Shown piece by piece: positions 47,504 through 59,716 of a DNA stretch of 64,000 nucleotides. Source of the DNA: Sesbania bispinosa (lineage: Eukaryota; Streptophyta; Magnoliopsida; Fabales; Fabaceae). Positions within the stretch are counted from its first letter, which is position 1. The number at the start of each line of letters is the position of its first letter. Location of the stretch: NCBI GenBank assembly GCA_026901365.1, contig QLOH01000843.1, forward strand, positions 62,001-126,000. Direction: 5' to 3'. Position numbers and translations under genes: made by a program. Below the pieces are notes generated by a model, which did no database searches, was not told the origin of the DNA, and worked only from the letters and a program-made list of their open reading frames with translations.

Positions 47504-48884
47504 TGATCGAGGTCGTACCCAATCAAATAATATGAATTAAAGTATAGTAAGGGTTAGATAACCCAAAGTCGTCTCTCAAGGAATTCAATAACAATTCAAA
47601 ATATTAGAATTCAGACCCAAAATTTAGAACCAGAACTTCAGATCGAACTTAAGACAAGTGACTTAAGACGGTCTTAAGACAGAACTTCAGACGGTCTTAA
47701 GACTTCAGACTGTTTTAAGACAGGGATTGTCTTAACAGTGCAGAATTTCAGAACGTAACAGAAATAAGGGGGTTTTTGGTTGTTTGTTCAGAAACAGGTT
47801 TTGTAAACAAGGAAGTAAGATGTAAAATGATGTAAGAAAATAGATTGATTCTCTTGTTCATTCACGATTGGATTCTTCATCAGTTAAAAATACATCGATC
47901 TCAATTTCCAGAACAGATTCGAATTAACCAAACAAGCGTCAATCAATTCAATAATAATCTCACTCAAGAACTAAGCGAACTTGCGAGACCAGACTAAGCG
48001 TAATGGTTATGAGATTTCTAATCCTTTACCTCTGAATTAAGCAAACAACTGGTTGTTTAGAATTAAGCAAACTAAACTAGAATTCTAAGTGAAGAACAGA
48101 ATTGAATCATCAACAAGCGTTCAAATCCAATTCAAGATTCAAAACCAGAATTCTAAAGGAGAAGATGAAATTGAATCTACTGTAGAAATTGAAATATGAA
48201 TTGGAATAGAAATAACCTCAAAATCCAATGTAAAATCACTCAAGAATCAATCCTCAAGAGTTTAGCAATCCATGAGAGGAAGAACAACAAAATAAAAATG
48301 CAGAAAAAGAAGAAGAAGAAAACCTAGAAAAACAGAGAGAAGGGAGAGCAAGTGTCTCCTTAACTTCAATCTGTGTAAAAAATGAGTAAAGCTCTCTAAC
48401 AGAATTGTAGCTGCATCTATTTATACAATTCTCCTAAACCACAAGATTAATCTAATGGCAGAGGTAAAATGGGCCCAGACTTAACAGGTTTCAGGCCCAA
48501 AATACCAAAACTATATCAGAAACTACTTAAGAAGGTTGTTTTTTCCCGCTCAGCTTCAGACAACTTCTGAACGTCAACTTCAAATTGAAAACTGCACCTC
48601 GTCGCTCAGTGGAATATAGTCATATGACCTATCAAATTAAAGCCCAGGAAGTTAGCATTCCAATGCCACTGAAATCACCCAAATCGGACACCGATAGCTC
48701 CAGATATCATCAAAACAAGACAGGTAGGTCAATAGGCTTAAAATTCCGAATTTAAACATTTCTAGTTAAAGCCCAATTAAGTCCAATTTGGTAAATCCCA
48801 ATTAAAACAATGAATTTGATTACAATTATACTCTAAAAAAGCTGCAATTGAAGGTGCAAAATATGTGTGAAATTATGCTCATCA
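47504..48884 (-). repeat. Element B 3' LTR (1381 bp)
   Basis: It starts TGATCGAGG and ends ATGCTCATCA. On - it keeps the TATA-like GTATAAATAGATGC (about 48426-48413). It has fewer copies of the CTTAAGACGGT-type repeat than the other LTR. Confidence 0.92.
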
Positions 48885-48901
48885 AATACCCCCACACTTA
48901 A
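48885..48901 (-). promoter_or_regulatory. Element B polypurine tract
   Basis: On -, TTAAGTGTGGGGGTATT abuts the 3' LTR. Similar GTGTGGGGG words recur at about 56961 and 57825. Confidence 0.8.
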
Positions 48902-49209
48902 TCTTTTGCACTCCGGGCAAAACACCATATGACCAAAAATCAACTAAGGATGAAGATGCAGATACAGATGGCATAATTATCAAGAGATCCAAGGAATGCA
49001 TAGGAGTAGGCAAAATACGACAACCAAGGAAACATGAGGTCAAGAAATATATGAATGGAATTTCCAATAATTAAGCAAACAAGAAGGTTCATCAAATCAA
49101 AGGGGTGAATCAAGAATGATAGAATCCTCACAAGACAAACTCTAACTCTCAAGTGTTTAGGCTTGTGTATATACACTCAAAGCACTCATGTAAGCTAACA
49201 CTACCATAG

Positions 49210-50561
49210 TGATATGAACCAAGTTGTTCAAATAAGGGACCTTTTAGAAATATGAGGCTAAAATTTGTACTTTTCTTGAAACACTTGTATTTTTCTTTTC
49301 TTTTTCTATTTTCTTTGATTTTCTTTTCTTGAATTTTTAATAACGTACTAAAATGATGCTTGAAAATTAATACTCTTTTCCTCAACAAGAAATGTAACTA
49401 GGCCCTTATGAACTTGAATAGCAATTCACTTACAAACAAGCTCTCACGCATAAAATTAGTTCTTGATTAAGAAAAACAAAAGAATAACATGAAGAGAAGA
49501 AGGATGAACGTCACACTTTCAAGGTTTGAAAGATAAATCCTTGAGATTACACACACAAAGGTGAGGAACCTTTGATAAACCTCACTCTTGACAAGTCAAG
49601 AAATTAAGAGAAACACTTCCTTTTGATTGATAATTTTTAACATAAACATTCTAAGGTCTCTTGCATGGCTTGCATGTTCCTTAAATAGTCTCATGTGCAC
49701 CATGCAATATTACAAAATAGAAAAAGGAAATTAAATAATTAAACTAAACCTATTCTCCTATGTGGCCGCCCACTTTAACCTAGTGACTAGTCATCTAAAT
49801 CCTTTAATTGAATCAATAAAATTCGGCCAACCTTAGCCTACAATTGGCCTCCCACCTTACCCTAAGACAACTCATCAAATGGTTACAAATTGAATGGAAA
49901 TAACACACTATAATCATGTGTTGGCCGCCCCCTTAATGAGTCTTCAAGTAGCCAATTTCCTCACATGTTAAACACCTTGAATGGCTAATGAATTAGGCTT
50001 TTATTCCCTCTTCATTGGCCGCCCACAATAGGTTAGCATTCAGCCTTTTCTTCCACATGATGGCCGCATGTTGATGAGCATAAAACATGTGCTTCAATTT
50101 GCTTCAATTTGTAACTGTCAGCATTTAATGCCTTGTCTCCTTGTAACCGTTGGAGCTTCAATTCCCTTCAATTCCTTTTGTAACCAACCAGCCACTTCAA
50201 TTTGCATGTAACAACCACATAACTATTATTGAAATCCATAAAATGATGAATACAATTCAGCCTTGTATTCCCTTTGGCCGCTTCATCCTACTTGGCCGCC
50301 CCTCTCTCTTCCTTTCCTTGTTTTCAAGTGGATTTGGGCTTCATTAATGGTAACTGGACTTCATTGAATTCCATGTTACCATATTCTTCCTCTTGCTTGA
50401 GACAAAGAACAATTTTAGGGGCTTGTTCTTTAAAATCTGCGCCCTTAGTTTGTAGGGATGCCACTAATAGCTGCAAAGCCTCTTTTGCCTATTTTGCCCT
50501 TGCCCTAGTCATGGGTCCCCCAAGTCCTTCAAGTGCCTTATTTTGGGTCATGTCCTCATCA
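49210..50561 (-). repeat. Element C 3' LTR (1352 bp)
   Basis: It starts TGATATGAACC and ends GTCCTCATCA. Many GGCCGCC words are present, as in the related solo LTR at 33844. Confidence 0.95.
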
Positions 50562-50577
50562 TTGCCCCCCTCTTAAA
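50562..50577 (-). promoter_or_regulatory. Element C polypurine tract
   Basis: On -, TAAGAGGGGGGCAA lies directly before the 3' LTR start TGATGAGG. It overlaps the stop of pol (TAA at 50573-50575). Confidence 0.85.
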
Positions 50578-53301
50578 GAGAAATTGTCCTCAAATTTTTA
50601 TCTCCTTCATCTGCATCAAAAAGAGATAAATCAGAAACATTGAAAGTAGCACTAATCTGATACTCACCAGGGAGGTCAATCTTGTAGGCATTGTCATTGA
50701 TTTTTTTCTAGCACTTGAAAAGGTCCATCTCCCCTAGGTAGAAGTTTGGATTTCCTTTGTTCAGGAAACCTTTCCTTGCGCATATGCACCCAAACCTAAT
50801 CACCAGGTTGGAAGACAACCTTTTTTCTTCCTTTGTTGGCTTGCTTGGCATAACTTTCATTCTTCTTTTCAATTTGTGCCTTCACTTTTTCATGCATCTT
50901 CTTGACATACTCGGCCTTGACCTGCCTTTGATCATGCTTAAACATAGAAATGTTAGGCAAAGGTAACAAATCAAGAGGAGTTAAAGGGTTAAATCCATAA
51001 ACTATCTCAAATGGAGAACAATTTGTAGTACTATGGATAGCCCTATTGTAAGCAAATTCAACATGAGGCAAACATTTCTCCCAAGACTTAATATTTTTAT
51101 TTAAAGTAGTCTTAAGCAATGTGCCCAAAGTTCTATTCACTACTTCTGTTTGTCCATCAGTCTGGGGGTGACAAGTAGTAGAAAATAGTAGCTTGGTTCC
51201 AAGCTTTCCCCACAAAGTCCTCCAAAAATGGCTAAGGAATTTCACATCTCTATCACCTAATATGCTTCTTGGTAATCCATGTAGCCTCACTATTTCTTTA
51301 AAAAATAAATCAGCCACATGACAAGCATCATCCACTTTCTTGCAAGCTATGAAATGCGCCATCTTTGAGAACCTGTCCACAACAACAAACACAGAATCTC
51401 TTCCATTCTTTGTTTTAGGAAGTCCTAAAACAAAATCCATGGAAATATCAGCCCAAGGAAATTCTGGTACAGGCAAAGGAGTATATAACCCGTGAGGTTT
51501 AACCTTTGATTTTGCTTTCTTGCACAGAATACAATTTTCACAAAATTTTTGCACATCACATTTCATATGGGGCCAAAAGAAATGTTCTTGTAAAATTTCC
51601 ATGGTCTTTTGAATTCCAAAATGCCCCATCAATCCCCCCTCATGTGATTTATGCAAAAGTAATTCTCTAATGGAACTTTTAGGTACACACAACTTATTCG
51701 TTTTAAACAAAAATCCATTTTGCTTAAAGTACCCATTTTCAGAGAATTTTTCACATGCAGCAAAAATTTCAGCAAAATCCTCATCATTTTCATACATACC
51801 TTTCAAAGGTTCAAGACCAAACAATTTTGTTTCTAACATAGATAATAATGCATGCCTCCTAGAAAGCGCATCAGCCACTATGTTTCCTTTACCTTTCTTA
51901 TGCTTGATCACATGGAAATTGCTCTAAAAATTCTACCCACTTAGCATGCCTTTTATTTAGTTTTCCTTGTCCTTTCAAGTATTTCAAGGACTCATGATCA
52001 CTATGTATAACAAACTCTTTGGGTAGCAAATAATGTTGCCAAGTTTTTAGAGCTCTAACCAAAGCATACAATTCCTTATCATAAGTAGAATAATTAAGTA
52101 CAGCCCCACTTAATTTTTCACTAAAATAAGCAATTGGATGTCCATCTTGTAACAAAACAGCCCCTATGCCTACATTTGATGCATCACATTCCAATTCAAA
52201 AGATTTTGCAAAGTTAGGCAAGGCTAGAATAGGCGCATGAGTGAGCCTATTTTTAAGGGCAGCAAAGGCCGCCTCTTGCTTCTCTCCCCATTGAAATCCC
52301 ACATTCTTTTTAACAATTTCATTTAATGGTGCAGCAAGGGTACTAAAATCCTTAACAAATCTCCTATAGAAACTTGCTAAACCATGAAAACTTCTTACTT
52401 CACTCACATTTTTAGGTGTTGGCCATTCTTGAATAGCCTTTACCTTTTCTTCATCCACTTGTACCCCTTTAGAACTCACAACAAATCCCAAAAACACAAC
52501 ATGATTGGTACAAAAATTGCATTTTTCAAGGTTGGCATACAAAATTTCTTTTCTAAGCACATCCAAAACAAATTTTAAGTGATTAACATGCATATCCAAA
52601 GAAGTGTTATAGATAAGAATATCATCAAAATACACAACCACAAATCTTCCTATGAATTCCCTTAAAACATGGTTCATTAGTCTCATGAAAGTGCTAGGAG
52701 CATTAGTTAATCCAAAAGGCATAACTAACCATTCATACAAACCATATTTTGTTTTAAAGGCTGTTTTCCATTCATCACCTTCCCTTATTCTAATTTGATT
52801 ATAGCCACTTTTTAAATCAATTTTTGTAAACACTCATGCACCATACAATTCATCAAAAAAGTCATGTAACCTGGGAATTGGATGTCTATACTTGATGGTG
52901 ATGTTGTTTATGGCTCTACAATCAGAACACATCCTCCATGATCCATCTTTTTTTGGTACCAAAATGACTGGTACTGCGCACGGACTCATGCTATCTCTCA
53001 CCCATCCTTTGCTAATGAGTTCACTCACTTGTCTCTCAATTTCTTTGGTCTCTTGAGGATTACTCCTATAGGATGGCCGATTTGGCAATGAAGCTCCAGG
53101 AATGAGGTCTATGTGATGCTCAATTCCCCTAAAGGGTGGTAAGCCATAAGGCATATTTTCTAGAAAGACATCCTCATATTCCTGCAAAAGAGATTTAACT
53201 ATAGAAGGCAATTCAAATTTATCAAAAGCGTTAGTAGTTAAAAGATAGTTAGTACCAAGCAACAAATAAAATGGTTTTCTTGTACATAACATTCTCCTCA
53301 T
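50573..53301 (-). pseudogene. Element C RT, RNase H and integrase
   Basis: RT (53150-52500): KKDGSWRMCSDCRAINNITI, IDLKSGYNQIRI and VVVYFDDILIY (catalytic YFDD). RNase H (about 52210-51930): ECDASNVGIGAVLLQ, YDKELYALVRAL, HSDHESLKYL. Integrase (51870-50573): H2C2 zinc region, ISMDFVLGLP, LGDRDVKFLSHFW and GQTEVVNRTLG for the D,D,E residues, then a C-terminal FNVSDLSLFD. Breaks: TGA at 52834-52836, a shift near 51911, TAG at 50796-50798, and an extra A near 50700. No chromodomain is evident. The clade within Ty3/gypsy is not settled. Confidence 0.93.
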
Positions 53302-53315
53302 TTCTTTTTCTTTTG

Positions 53316-54896
53316 CTAAACAAAGATGTTTGCCTTCTTGATTTTCACTCTTTTTCTTTTGGTCCTCTTCTTTTTCACGTTTTTCACTTTTTTTTCTTGA
53401 AAAATATTTTCTCTCAACTTATTTTGATCCTCACAAACCTCTCTAGGTGACAAAGGTCTCAAAACAATTTTTTTATCATGATACATAAAAGAGATTTTAT
53501 TGGTATAGCCATCATGGATGGCTTTGGTGTCAAACTGCCATGGCCTTCCAAGAAGTATGTGGCTAGCCTCCATGGGAACCACATCACAAAGCACCTTGTC
53601 TTGATACTTCCCTATAGAAAAAGGAATTTCAGCTTGACTGGGCACTTGTACTTCATCTCCTTCACTACGCCATTGGAGCCTGTATGGCCTTGGATGAGGC
53701 TTTGTGTCCAAACTCATCTTGTTCACCAATCTGGAACTAACAACATTAGTGCAGCTACCACCATCAATAATCACCAAACAAACCTTATCATTGATTGAAC
53801 ATCGAGTGTGAAAGATGTTCTCCCTTTGGTTTAACTCCTTGCCCACGGTTTGGCTTCCTAGGAGTCGTCTAATCATGTAGACTTCTCCCACATCAGCATG
53901 TGTATCTTCATCACTGGGCTCTTCCCTTTCATCCTCTGACTCGCTTGTATATTCACCATTGTCCTTAAAAAGAATGGTCTTCTTAGTTGGACACTCATAG
54001 GCATAGTGTCCCATTCCTTGGCACCTGAAACATTTAACATCCCTACCTTTCTTAGGTACCTGATCAGCGTTTTTTTGAGGTAGTTTCCCTTGAGAAGACG
54101 ATGCTCCTTGATTGGATAATTCAACTACTTCCTTCTTGACTTTATCTTTCCAATTTGAAGGTAAAGTAGTAGGACTCTTCCTTGCTCCTTTTCTTTTAAG
54201 TTGTTGTTCTACTTGAAGTGCTTTGTGTAACAAGTCATCCATCTCCACATATTCATGCAGCTCTACAATATCTCTAATATCATGATTTAAACCACTAAGA
54301 AAACGTGCCATAGTTACCTCAGGGTCCTCATCAATGTTAGCTTGCACCATAAGCACCTTCATTTCTTTGTAGAACTCATCAACTCCTTTACTTCCTTGGG
54401 ACAACTTCTGCAGCTTCAACTTCTAGTCTCTTTGGAAACTAGAGGGAACATATCGTTTCCTCATAATTCTCTTTATTTTAGTCCAGGTTTCCACCAATGG
54501 CTCCTTATCTCTACGCCTTTCCCTTTGCAATTTATTCCACCAAATGAGAGCATAGTCAGAAAACTCAGTAGTAGCAAGTTTTACCTTTTGCGCCTTTGTG
54601 TATGCATTACAGGCAAAGACATGCTCAATTTTGAGTTCCCACTCCAAGTATGCTTCTGGGTCACTACGACCTTTAAAAGGTGGTCTAGTCAGCTTGACCC
54701 CTTGAATCTTTCCTCCATCTCTAGGTGGTCTTTCTTCTCCTTCTGGATTAGGCTGTTCAGGTTGTGGTTTGACTTCCAATTGATCCAACCTAGCATGCAA
54801 CTCATCATATTGTTGCTTCATGGAGTTCTCCAATTGCTGGTACATAGCAGTAATTTGCAGCTGGAGATCACGATTCTCAACTTTCGTTTCTGCCAT
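53316..54896 (-). pseudogene. Element C gag and protease
   Basis: The start is the ATG at 54896 (MAETKVENRD). A coiled-coil stretch (LQITAMYQQLENSMKQQYDE) precedes the gag core (LTRPPFKGRSDPEAYLEWE, DYALIWWNKLQ, KIKRIMRKRYVPSSF). TAG at 54423-54425 interrupts the frame, which continues as KLQKLSQGSKGVDEFYKEM. A CCHC knuckle follows (CFRCQGMGHYAYEC, about 54020) and then a protease with LVIIDGGSCTNVVS. A frame change near 53316 separates this from the RT. The frame is otherwise well preserved, in keeping with the young LTRs. Confidence 0.9.
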
Positions 54897-55177
54897 AGTA
54901 ACAAAGAACAAGTAACAGAGAAATAAAAAGTTAATTGTTTAGAAACCTCACCACACTCTAGTGTTTACACTCAACAATTGGCTTTTTCTATGATGTATCC
55001 CTCTTGCCTTTTTCCACTCTATTTCTCTTTGAATTCTTACCAAATCAAGTAGAGGAAAAATCAATAAGTTCACCAACCTGTGTGCAGACAAGAAAAAAGA
55101 AAACAAGAAAAGCTAAGAATAATAAAATAAGAACAAATGTTAGAAAGAGTAGAAATAACCTTGAATTTCTAATAACC

Positions 55178-55195
55178 GGAGCTCTGATGACCAAG
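55178..55195 (-). promoter_or_regulatory. Element C primer binding site
   Basis: On -, CTTGGTCATCAGAGCTCC follows the LTR. It resembles the initiator-Met site TGGTATCAGAGC with one extra C. Confidence 0.65.
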
Positions 55196-56547
55196 TGATA
55201 TGAACCAAGTTGTTCAAATAAGGGACCTTTTAGAAATATGAGGCTAAAATTTGTACTTTTCTTGAAACACTTGTATTTTTCTTTTCTTTTTCTATTTTCT
55301 TTGATTTTCTTTTCTTGAATTTTTAATAACGTACTAAAATGATGCTTGAAAATTAATACTCTTTTCCTCAACAAGAAATGTAACTTGGCCCTTATGAACT
55401 TGAATAGAAATTCACTTAGAAACAAGCTCTCACGCATAGAATTAGTTCTTGATTAAGAAAAACAAAAGAATAACAAGAATAGAAGAAGGATGGACGTCAC
55501 ACTTTCAAGGTTTGAAAGATAAATCCTTGAGATTACACACACAAAGGTGAGGAACCTTTGATAAACCTCACTCTTGACAAGTCAAGAAATTAAGAGAAAC
55601 ACTCCCTTTTGATTGATAATTTTTAACATAAATATTCTAAGGTCTCTTGCATGGCTTGCATGTTCCTTAAATAGTCTCATGTGCACCATGCAATATTACA
55701 AAATAGAAAAAGGAAATTAAATAATTAAACTAAACCTATTCTCCTATGTGGCCGCCCACTTTAACCTAGTGACTAGTCATCTAAATCCTTTAATTGAATC
55801 AATAAAATTCGGCCAACCTTAGCCTACAATTGGCCTCCCACCTTACCCTAAGACAACTCATCAAATGGTTACAAATTGAATGGAAATAACACACTATAAT
55901 CATGTGTTGGCCGCCCCCTTAATGAGTCTTCAAGTAGCCAATTTCCTCACATGTTAAACACCTTGAATGGCTAATGAATTAGGCTTTTATTCCCTCTTCA
56001 TTGGCCGCCCACAATAGGTTAGCATTCAGCCTTTTCTTCCACATGATGGCCGCATGTTGATGAGCATAAAACATGTGCTTCAATTTGCTTCAATTTGTAA
56101 CTGTCAGCATTTAATGCCTTGTCTCCTTGTAACCGTTGGAGCTTCAATTCCCTTCAATTCCTTTTGTAACCAACCAGCCACTTCAATTTGCATGTAACAA
56201 CCACATAACTATTATTGAAAGCCATAAAATGATGAATACAATTCAGCCTTGTATTCCCTTTGGCCGCCTCATCCTACTTGGCCGCCCCTCTCTCTTCCTT
56301 TCCTTGTTTTCAAGTGGATTTGGGCTTCATTAATGGTAACTGGACTTCATTGAATTCCATGTTACCATATTCTTCCTCTTGCTTGAGACAAAGAACAATT
56401 TTAGGGGCTTGTTCTTTAAAATCTGTGCCCTTAGTTTGTAGGGATGCCACTAATAGCTGCAAAGCCTCTTTTGCCTGTTTTTCCCTTGCCCTAGTCATGG
56501 GTCCCCCAAGTCCTTCAAGTGCCTTATTTTGGGTCATGTCCTCATCA
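55196..56547 (-). repeat. Element C 5' LTR (1352 bp)
   Basis: Same length and ends as the 3' LTR. Confidence 0.95.
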
Positions 56548-56552
56548 CATAG

Positions 56553-58048
56553 GCTTGGCAAGACTCTAATATCCACAACAATTGAAGCACATGCAAGCAA
56601 AGATCAAGAGGAATTCAAATAGGATGAAATGGGGCCAAGGTAAAGGTAGGGAAAATGAAGGATAAAAAGCTATAAACCAAAGAGAATAGAGGAGCAATGG
56701 GGAATAAACTCATGAATGCAAGTAGTATACATATCAAGATTACAATTCAACTCCTCTTTTCCACCTTTTGACCCAATTTTTTATTTATTTCAAGAACACT
56801 TTATTTCTTTGCTTTTTTTTATACTTTTCTTTTGAGCTTTTCTTTTCTTTTCTGTTTTTATTTTTCTTTCTATCATTTTTCTATTTTTTTTCTTTTTGTA
56901 TCTAGCCAAATGTCAACAATATATTATCCACATGAGGAGATAAGATAAGAAATTCAAGTACACCCCCACACTTATTCAAGAACCTATCCCCAAAACAATT
57001 CCAAAACTCCTTTATCCTTTAAGGCAAGGACAATCATGGCCTTTCATTTTAAAGGCTTGTAATGAGCTTTTAATAACAAGAATTGGGATCCATAGGCTCA
57101 AAGGGGCTAACAAGTGGAAAATCATCAAGTTAGGCTAATATGGCTAGTAGCTCAATTATCAACAAAAATGCCTCAATCATCTCAATTCATGCAAGTAAAC
57201 AAAGTTGCAAATTAAAGAGTCAAGCCAAGTTCTAGAGCACAAGCAAACATGAGTGAAATCACACAAGAAAAAGAGAGAATGGCATAGAATGGTCCATCCA
57301 TCAATAAGGCTCAAAATCTCCCCAAGGACAACTCCATCACAAAAGATTCAACCCAATAATTATCAAAACCAACTTATTCACCAAATTACAAGGAATTCAA
57401 TCAATATAAATCAAGAAACCAATTATCCAAGAATGATGAAAATGCAAACTACCAACACAAATCCTAAAAATCCAATGAAAAACATGCCAAATGTATTTTT
57501 CTACTGTCAAAAATCTATTTTTGCTGCCATAAAACGTACTGTCTGAAATTTTGTTGTAAACAGCAGCAGAAAAATGCACAAACAGCATACAGTAATAGTA
57601 AACAACAATTTCAGACAGTAAATAGTAAAATTCAGACAGTAGTAGCTACAGAATAGCTACGCATCAGCTACCAGCTTCAGAAAACAGCAAATTTCAGGAA
57701 GTAAACAGTAAATTTTAGCAAACAGTAATTTTCAGACAGTTTTTTTTTGCAGAAACAGCAAACACTATTTATTTTTCTTAACAACATACTAATTCCTAAA
57801 GTCCTAAACTACAAATCTTCTCCCCCACACTTAAATCACACATTGTCCTCAATGTAAAAATAGTCAAATTATAGATCAACAGACAAAGTGTAATGAAAAT
57901 GTGAGAAAAGAGAAACTCCCCTTCATCCAACTCATGTCCTGGGAATTCTTGAATCATTTGGCACCACCTGTATTAAGCTCATCCAAGTGTTGTCTGAAAA
58001 AGAATATAGAATGCCAATGTGCAGCAACTTGGTGAGCTCCCTTATTAC
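56553..58048. other. Untranslated interior of element B
   Basis: This AT-rich region has repeated words like CAGACAGTA and AACAGCA (57540-57770). No frame or pol motif is present. The matching left piece is 48902-49204. Confidence 0.6.
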
Positions 58049-59293
58049 TTACCGCAAAGAGTTCTCATTTTGTGTATCCTCCACTTCTGCATGCATAAAG
58101 TGGCTAAGCAGTGGCTTCTCCAATAATGGTGGCTGCACAATAGATGGGAGAAACATGGTAGTAGGAGGTGATTCTGCAACCTTCACATCAACAAAGTCAG
58201 ATTTATATGTAATTGCTGTAATCAAGCCTGTGCATTCTGACTCTGATGAATCAGCAGCTATTGTATCAACTCTAAGACCTGCAGAATCACAATCAATATT
58301 CACACACTTTCCAATTTCAGCACATGCACTACACCTAAAAGAATCAGTACATGAATCACAAGTATAACCATTGCTGAAATCAGACAAGAATGGAAAATCA
58401 AATTCTCCTGCAAACTCAGATAAATTTTGATCAATAACAGGTTCAACATGCAAATCATCATACATTACAGAATGGTCCTCAATAGGATCTAAACTCATAG
58501 CATGTGAATCCATAACATTTACAATCATAGAATCTGAACACATTGCATCTGAACACATATTATCTGAAATCATATCATCTAAAATCATAACATCTGAATT
58601 CATAGAATCTAAAATCAAAGCATCTAAAACCATATCATCTGAAATCACATTATCTGAAATCATAACATTTGGACTCATGGGATTTGAACTCATAGAATCT
58701 GAATCAATAGCTTCTGAATCATGTGATTGCATTTGATGCAAGGTAGTGGCCATTTGCCCAAGCTAAATTTCCATATTTTGAAATGTTGCTTTTGTTTTCT
58801 GCTGGGAATTCAAGTTGTCAGCTGCCATTTGCCTTATCAATTCTTCCAGAGAAGGATCACTCGTGGAAGGTGAGACAACTTGATGCAATGGTGGGGGTTG
58901 GTATGGCCAGTTTGGCTCAGCAACCTGAAAATGAAATTGATCAGGCATATAAAACTGTTGTTGAGGAGGTTCATAATTACCATAAAAATCTACAGCATAA
59001 GGTTGAGGATAGAAGTAATCATCAGACTCATGCAAAGTGGGGCAGGAATCTGTGGGATGCTCAGGTGATGTGCAAATCCCACACAACTCCAGATGTGTCT
59101 GAGGTACTGCCAATTGATTGATCAAAGAAGCTAAATCATCCATCCTGTTCTCTACTTGCCTATGATCAACAACATATGATATATCCTCCTCATAAACCCC
59201 CATAGGAAAAATCATTGAGTTGCTTCTGGAACTAAATTCTTGATTATGTGAAGCCATGCACTCAATGAGTTCTCTCAAAGTCAATTCAGCCAT
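58049..59293 (-). pseudogene. Element B gag with the capsid core deleted
   Basis: From the ATG at 59293: MAELTLREL, then immediately IECMASHNQEFSSRSN, VVDHRQVENRMDDLASLINQ, a CX2CX4HX4C knuckle (CGICTSPEHPTDSC), a Gln/Pro-rich stretch and SLEELIRQMAADNLNSQQ. Compared with the gag at 14353, the whole Retrotrans_gag core between TLRE and LIE(C/I)MAS is missing, roughly 200 residues. TAG at 58763-58765 interrupts the frame; it resumes as LGQMATTLHQMQ and continues into Ser/Asp/Met 5-mer repeats (MISDN, MILDD, MCSDA) to 58049. Particle assembly by this product is unlikely. Confidence 0.8.
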
Positions 59294-59695
59294 AATATTA
59301 GAATTAAAATCAATAAAATCAAAATGAAAAGAAAATGAAGAAACAAAAAATAGAAGCAAAAACACAAACAAAAATAGACTCACACAATCAATCAACAAAC
59401 TACACACTAACCAACAAAGACTCACACACAGATTAAATAGCAAGGCTTTCAAACTCAGTTTCAGCAGCAAAATTTGTAAACAGAATTTCTTACCAAAGAG
59501 CTGAATTATGGAACCTTTCTCAAATCTACACAAACTGAATGTTAGTTGAACAAAAACACAATATGAAAATTGACTCTAAACATACACACACCAAACAGAC
59601 ACGAATTACACAAAACAGAATAGAAAAAGTCAAAAACAGAAGTTCAGAAAGTCACAAACAGAACTGAAAACTTTAATCTGAAATTGAATTGAATT

Positions 59696-59714
59696 CCCCG
59701 GCAACGGCGCCAAA
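59696..59714 (-). promoter_or_regulatory. Element B primer binding site
   Basis: On -, TTTGGCGCCGTTGCCGGGG lies two bases after the 5' LTR. TGGCGCCGTTGCCGGGG is the usual Athila-type site and, from memory, is complementary to the 3' end of plant tRNA-Asp. Confidence 0.85.
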
Positions 59715-59716
59715 TT

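Larger units (their letters stand above)
49210..56547 (-). mobile_element. Element C: young Ty3/gypsy retrotransposon, CATAG duplication
   Basis: Two LTRs of exactly 1352 bp (49210-50561 and 55196-56547) with TG...CA ends, and CATAG at 49205-49209 and 56548-56552. On -: 5' LTR, primer binding site, gag, protease, RT, RNase H, integrase, polypurine tract, 3' LTR. The LTRs differ at about 14 positions by eye (about 1%). Element length is 7338 bp. Gag and pol carry at least three stops and three frameshifts. Confidence 0.97.
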
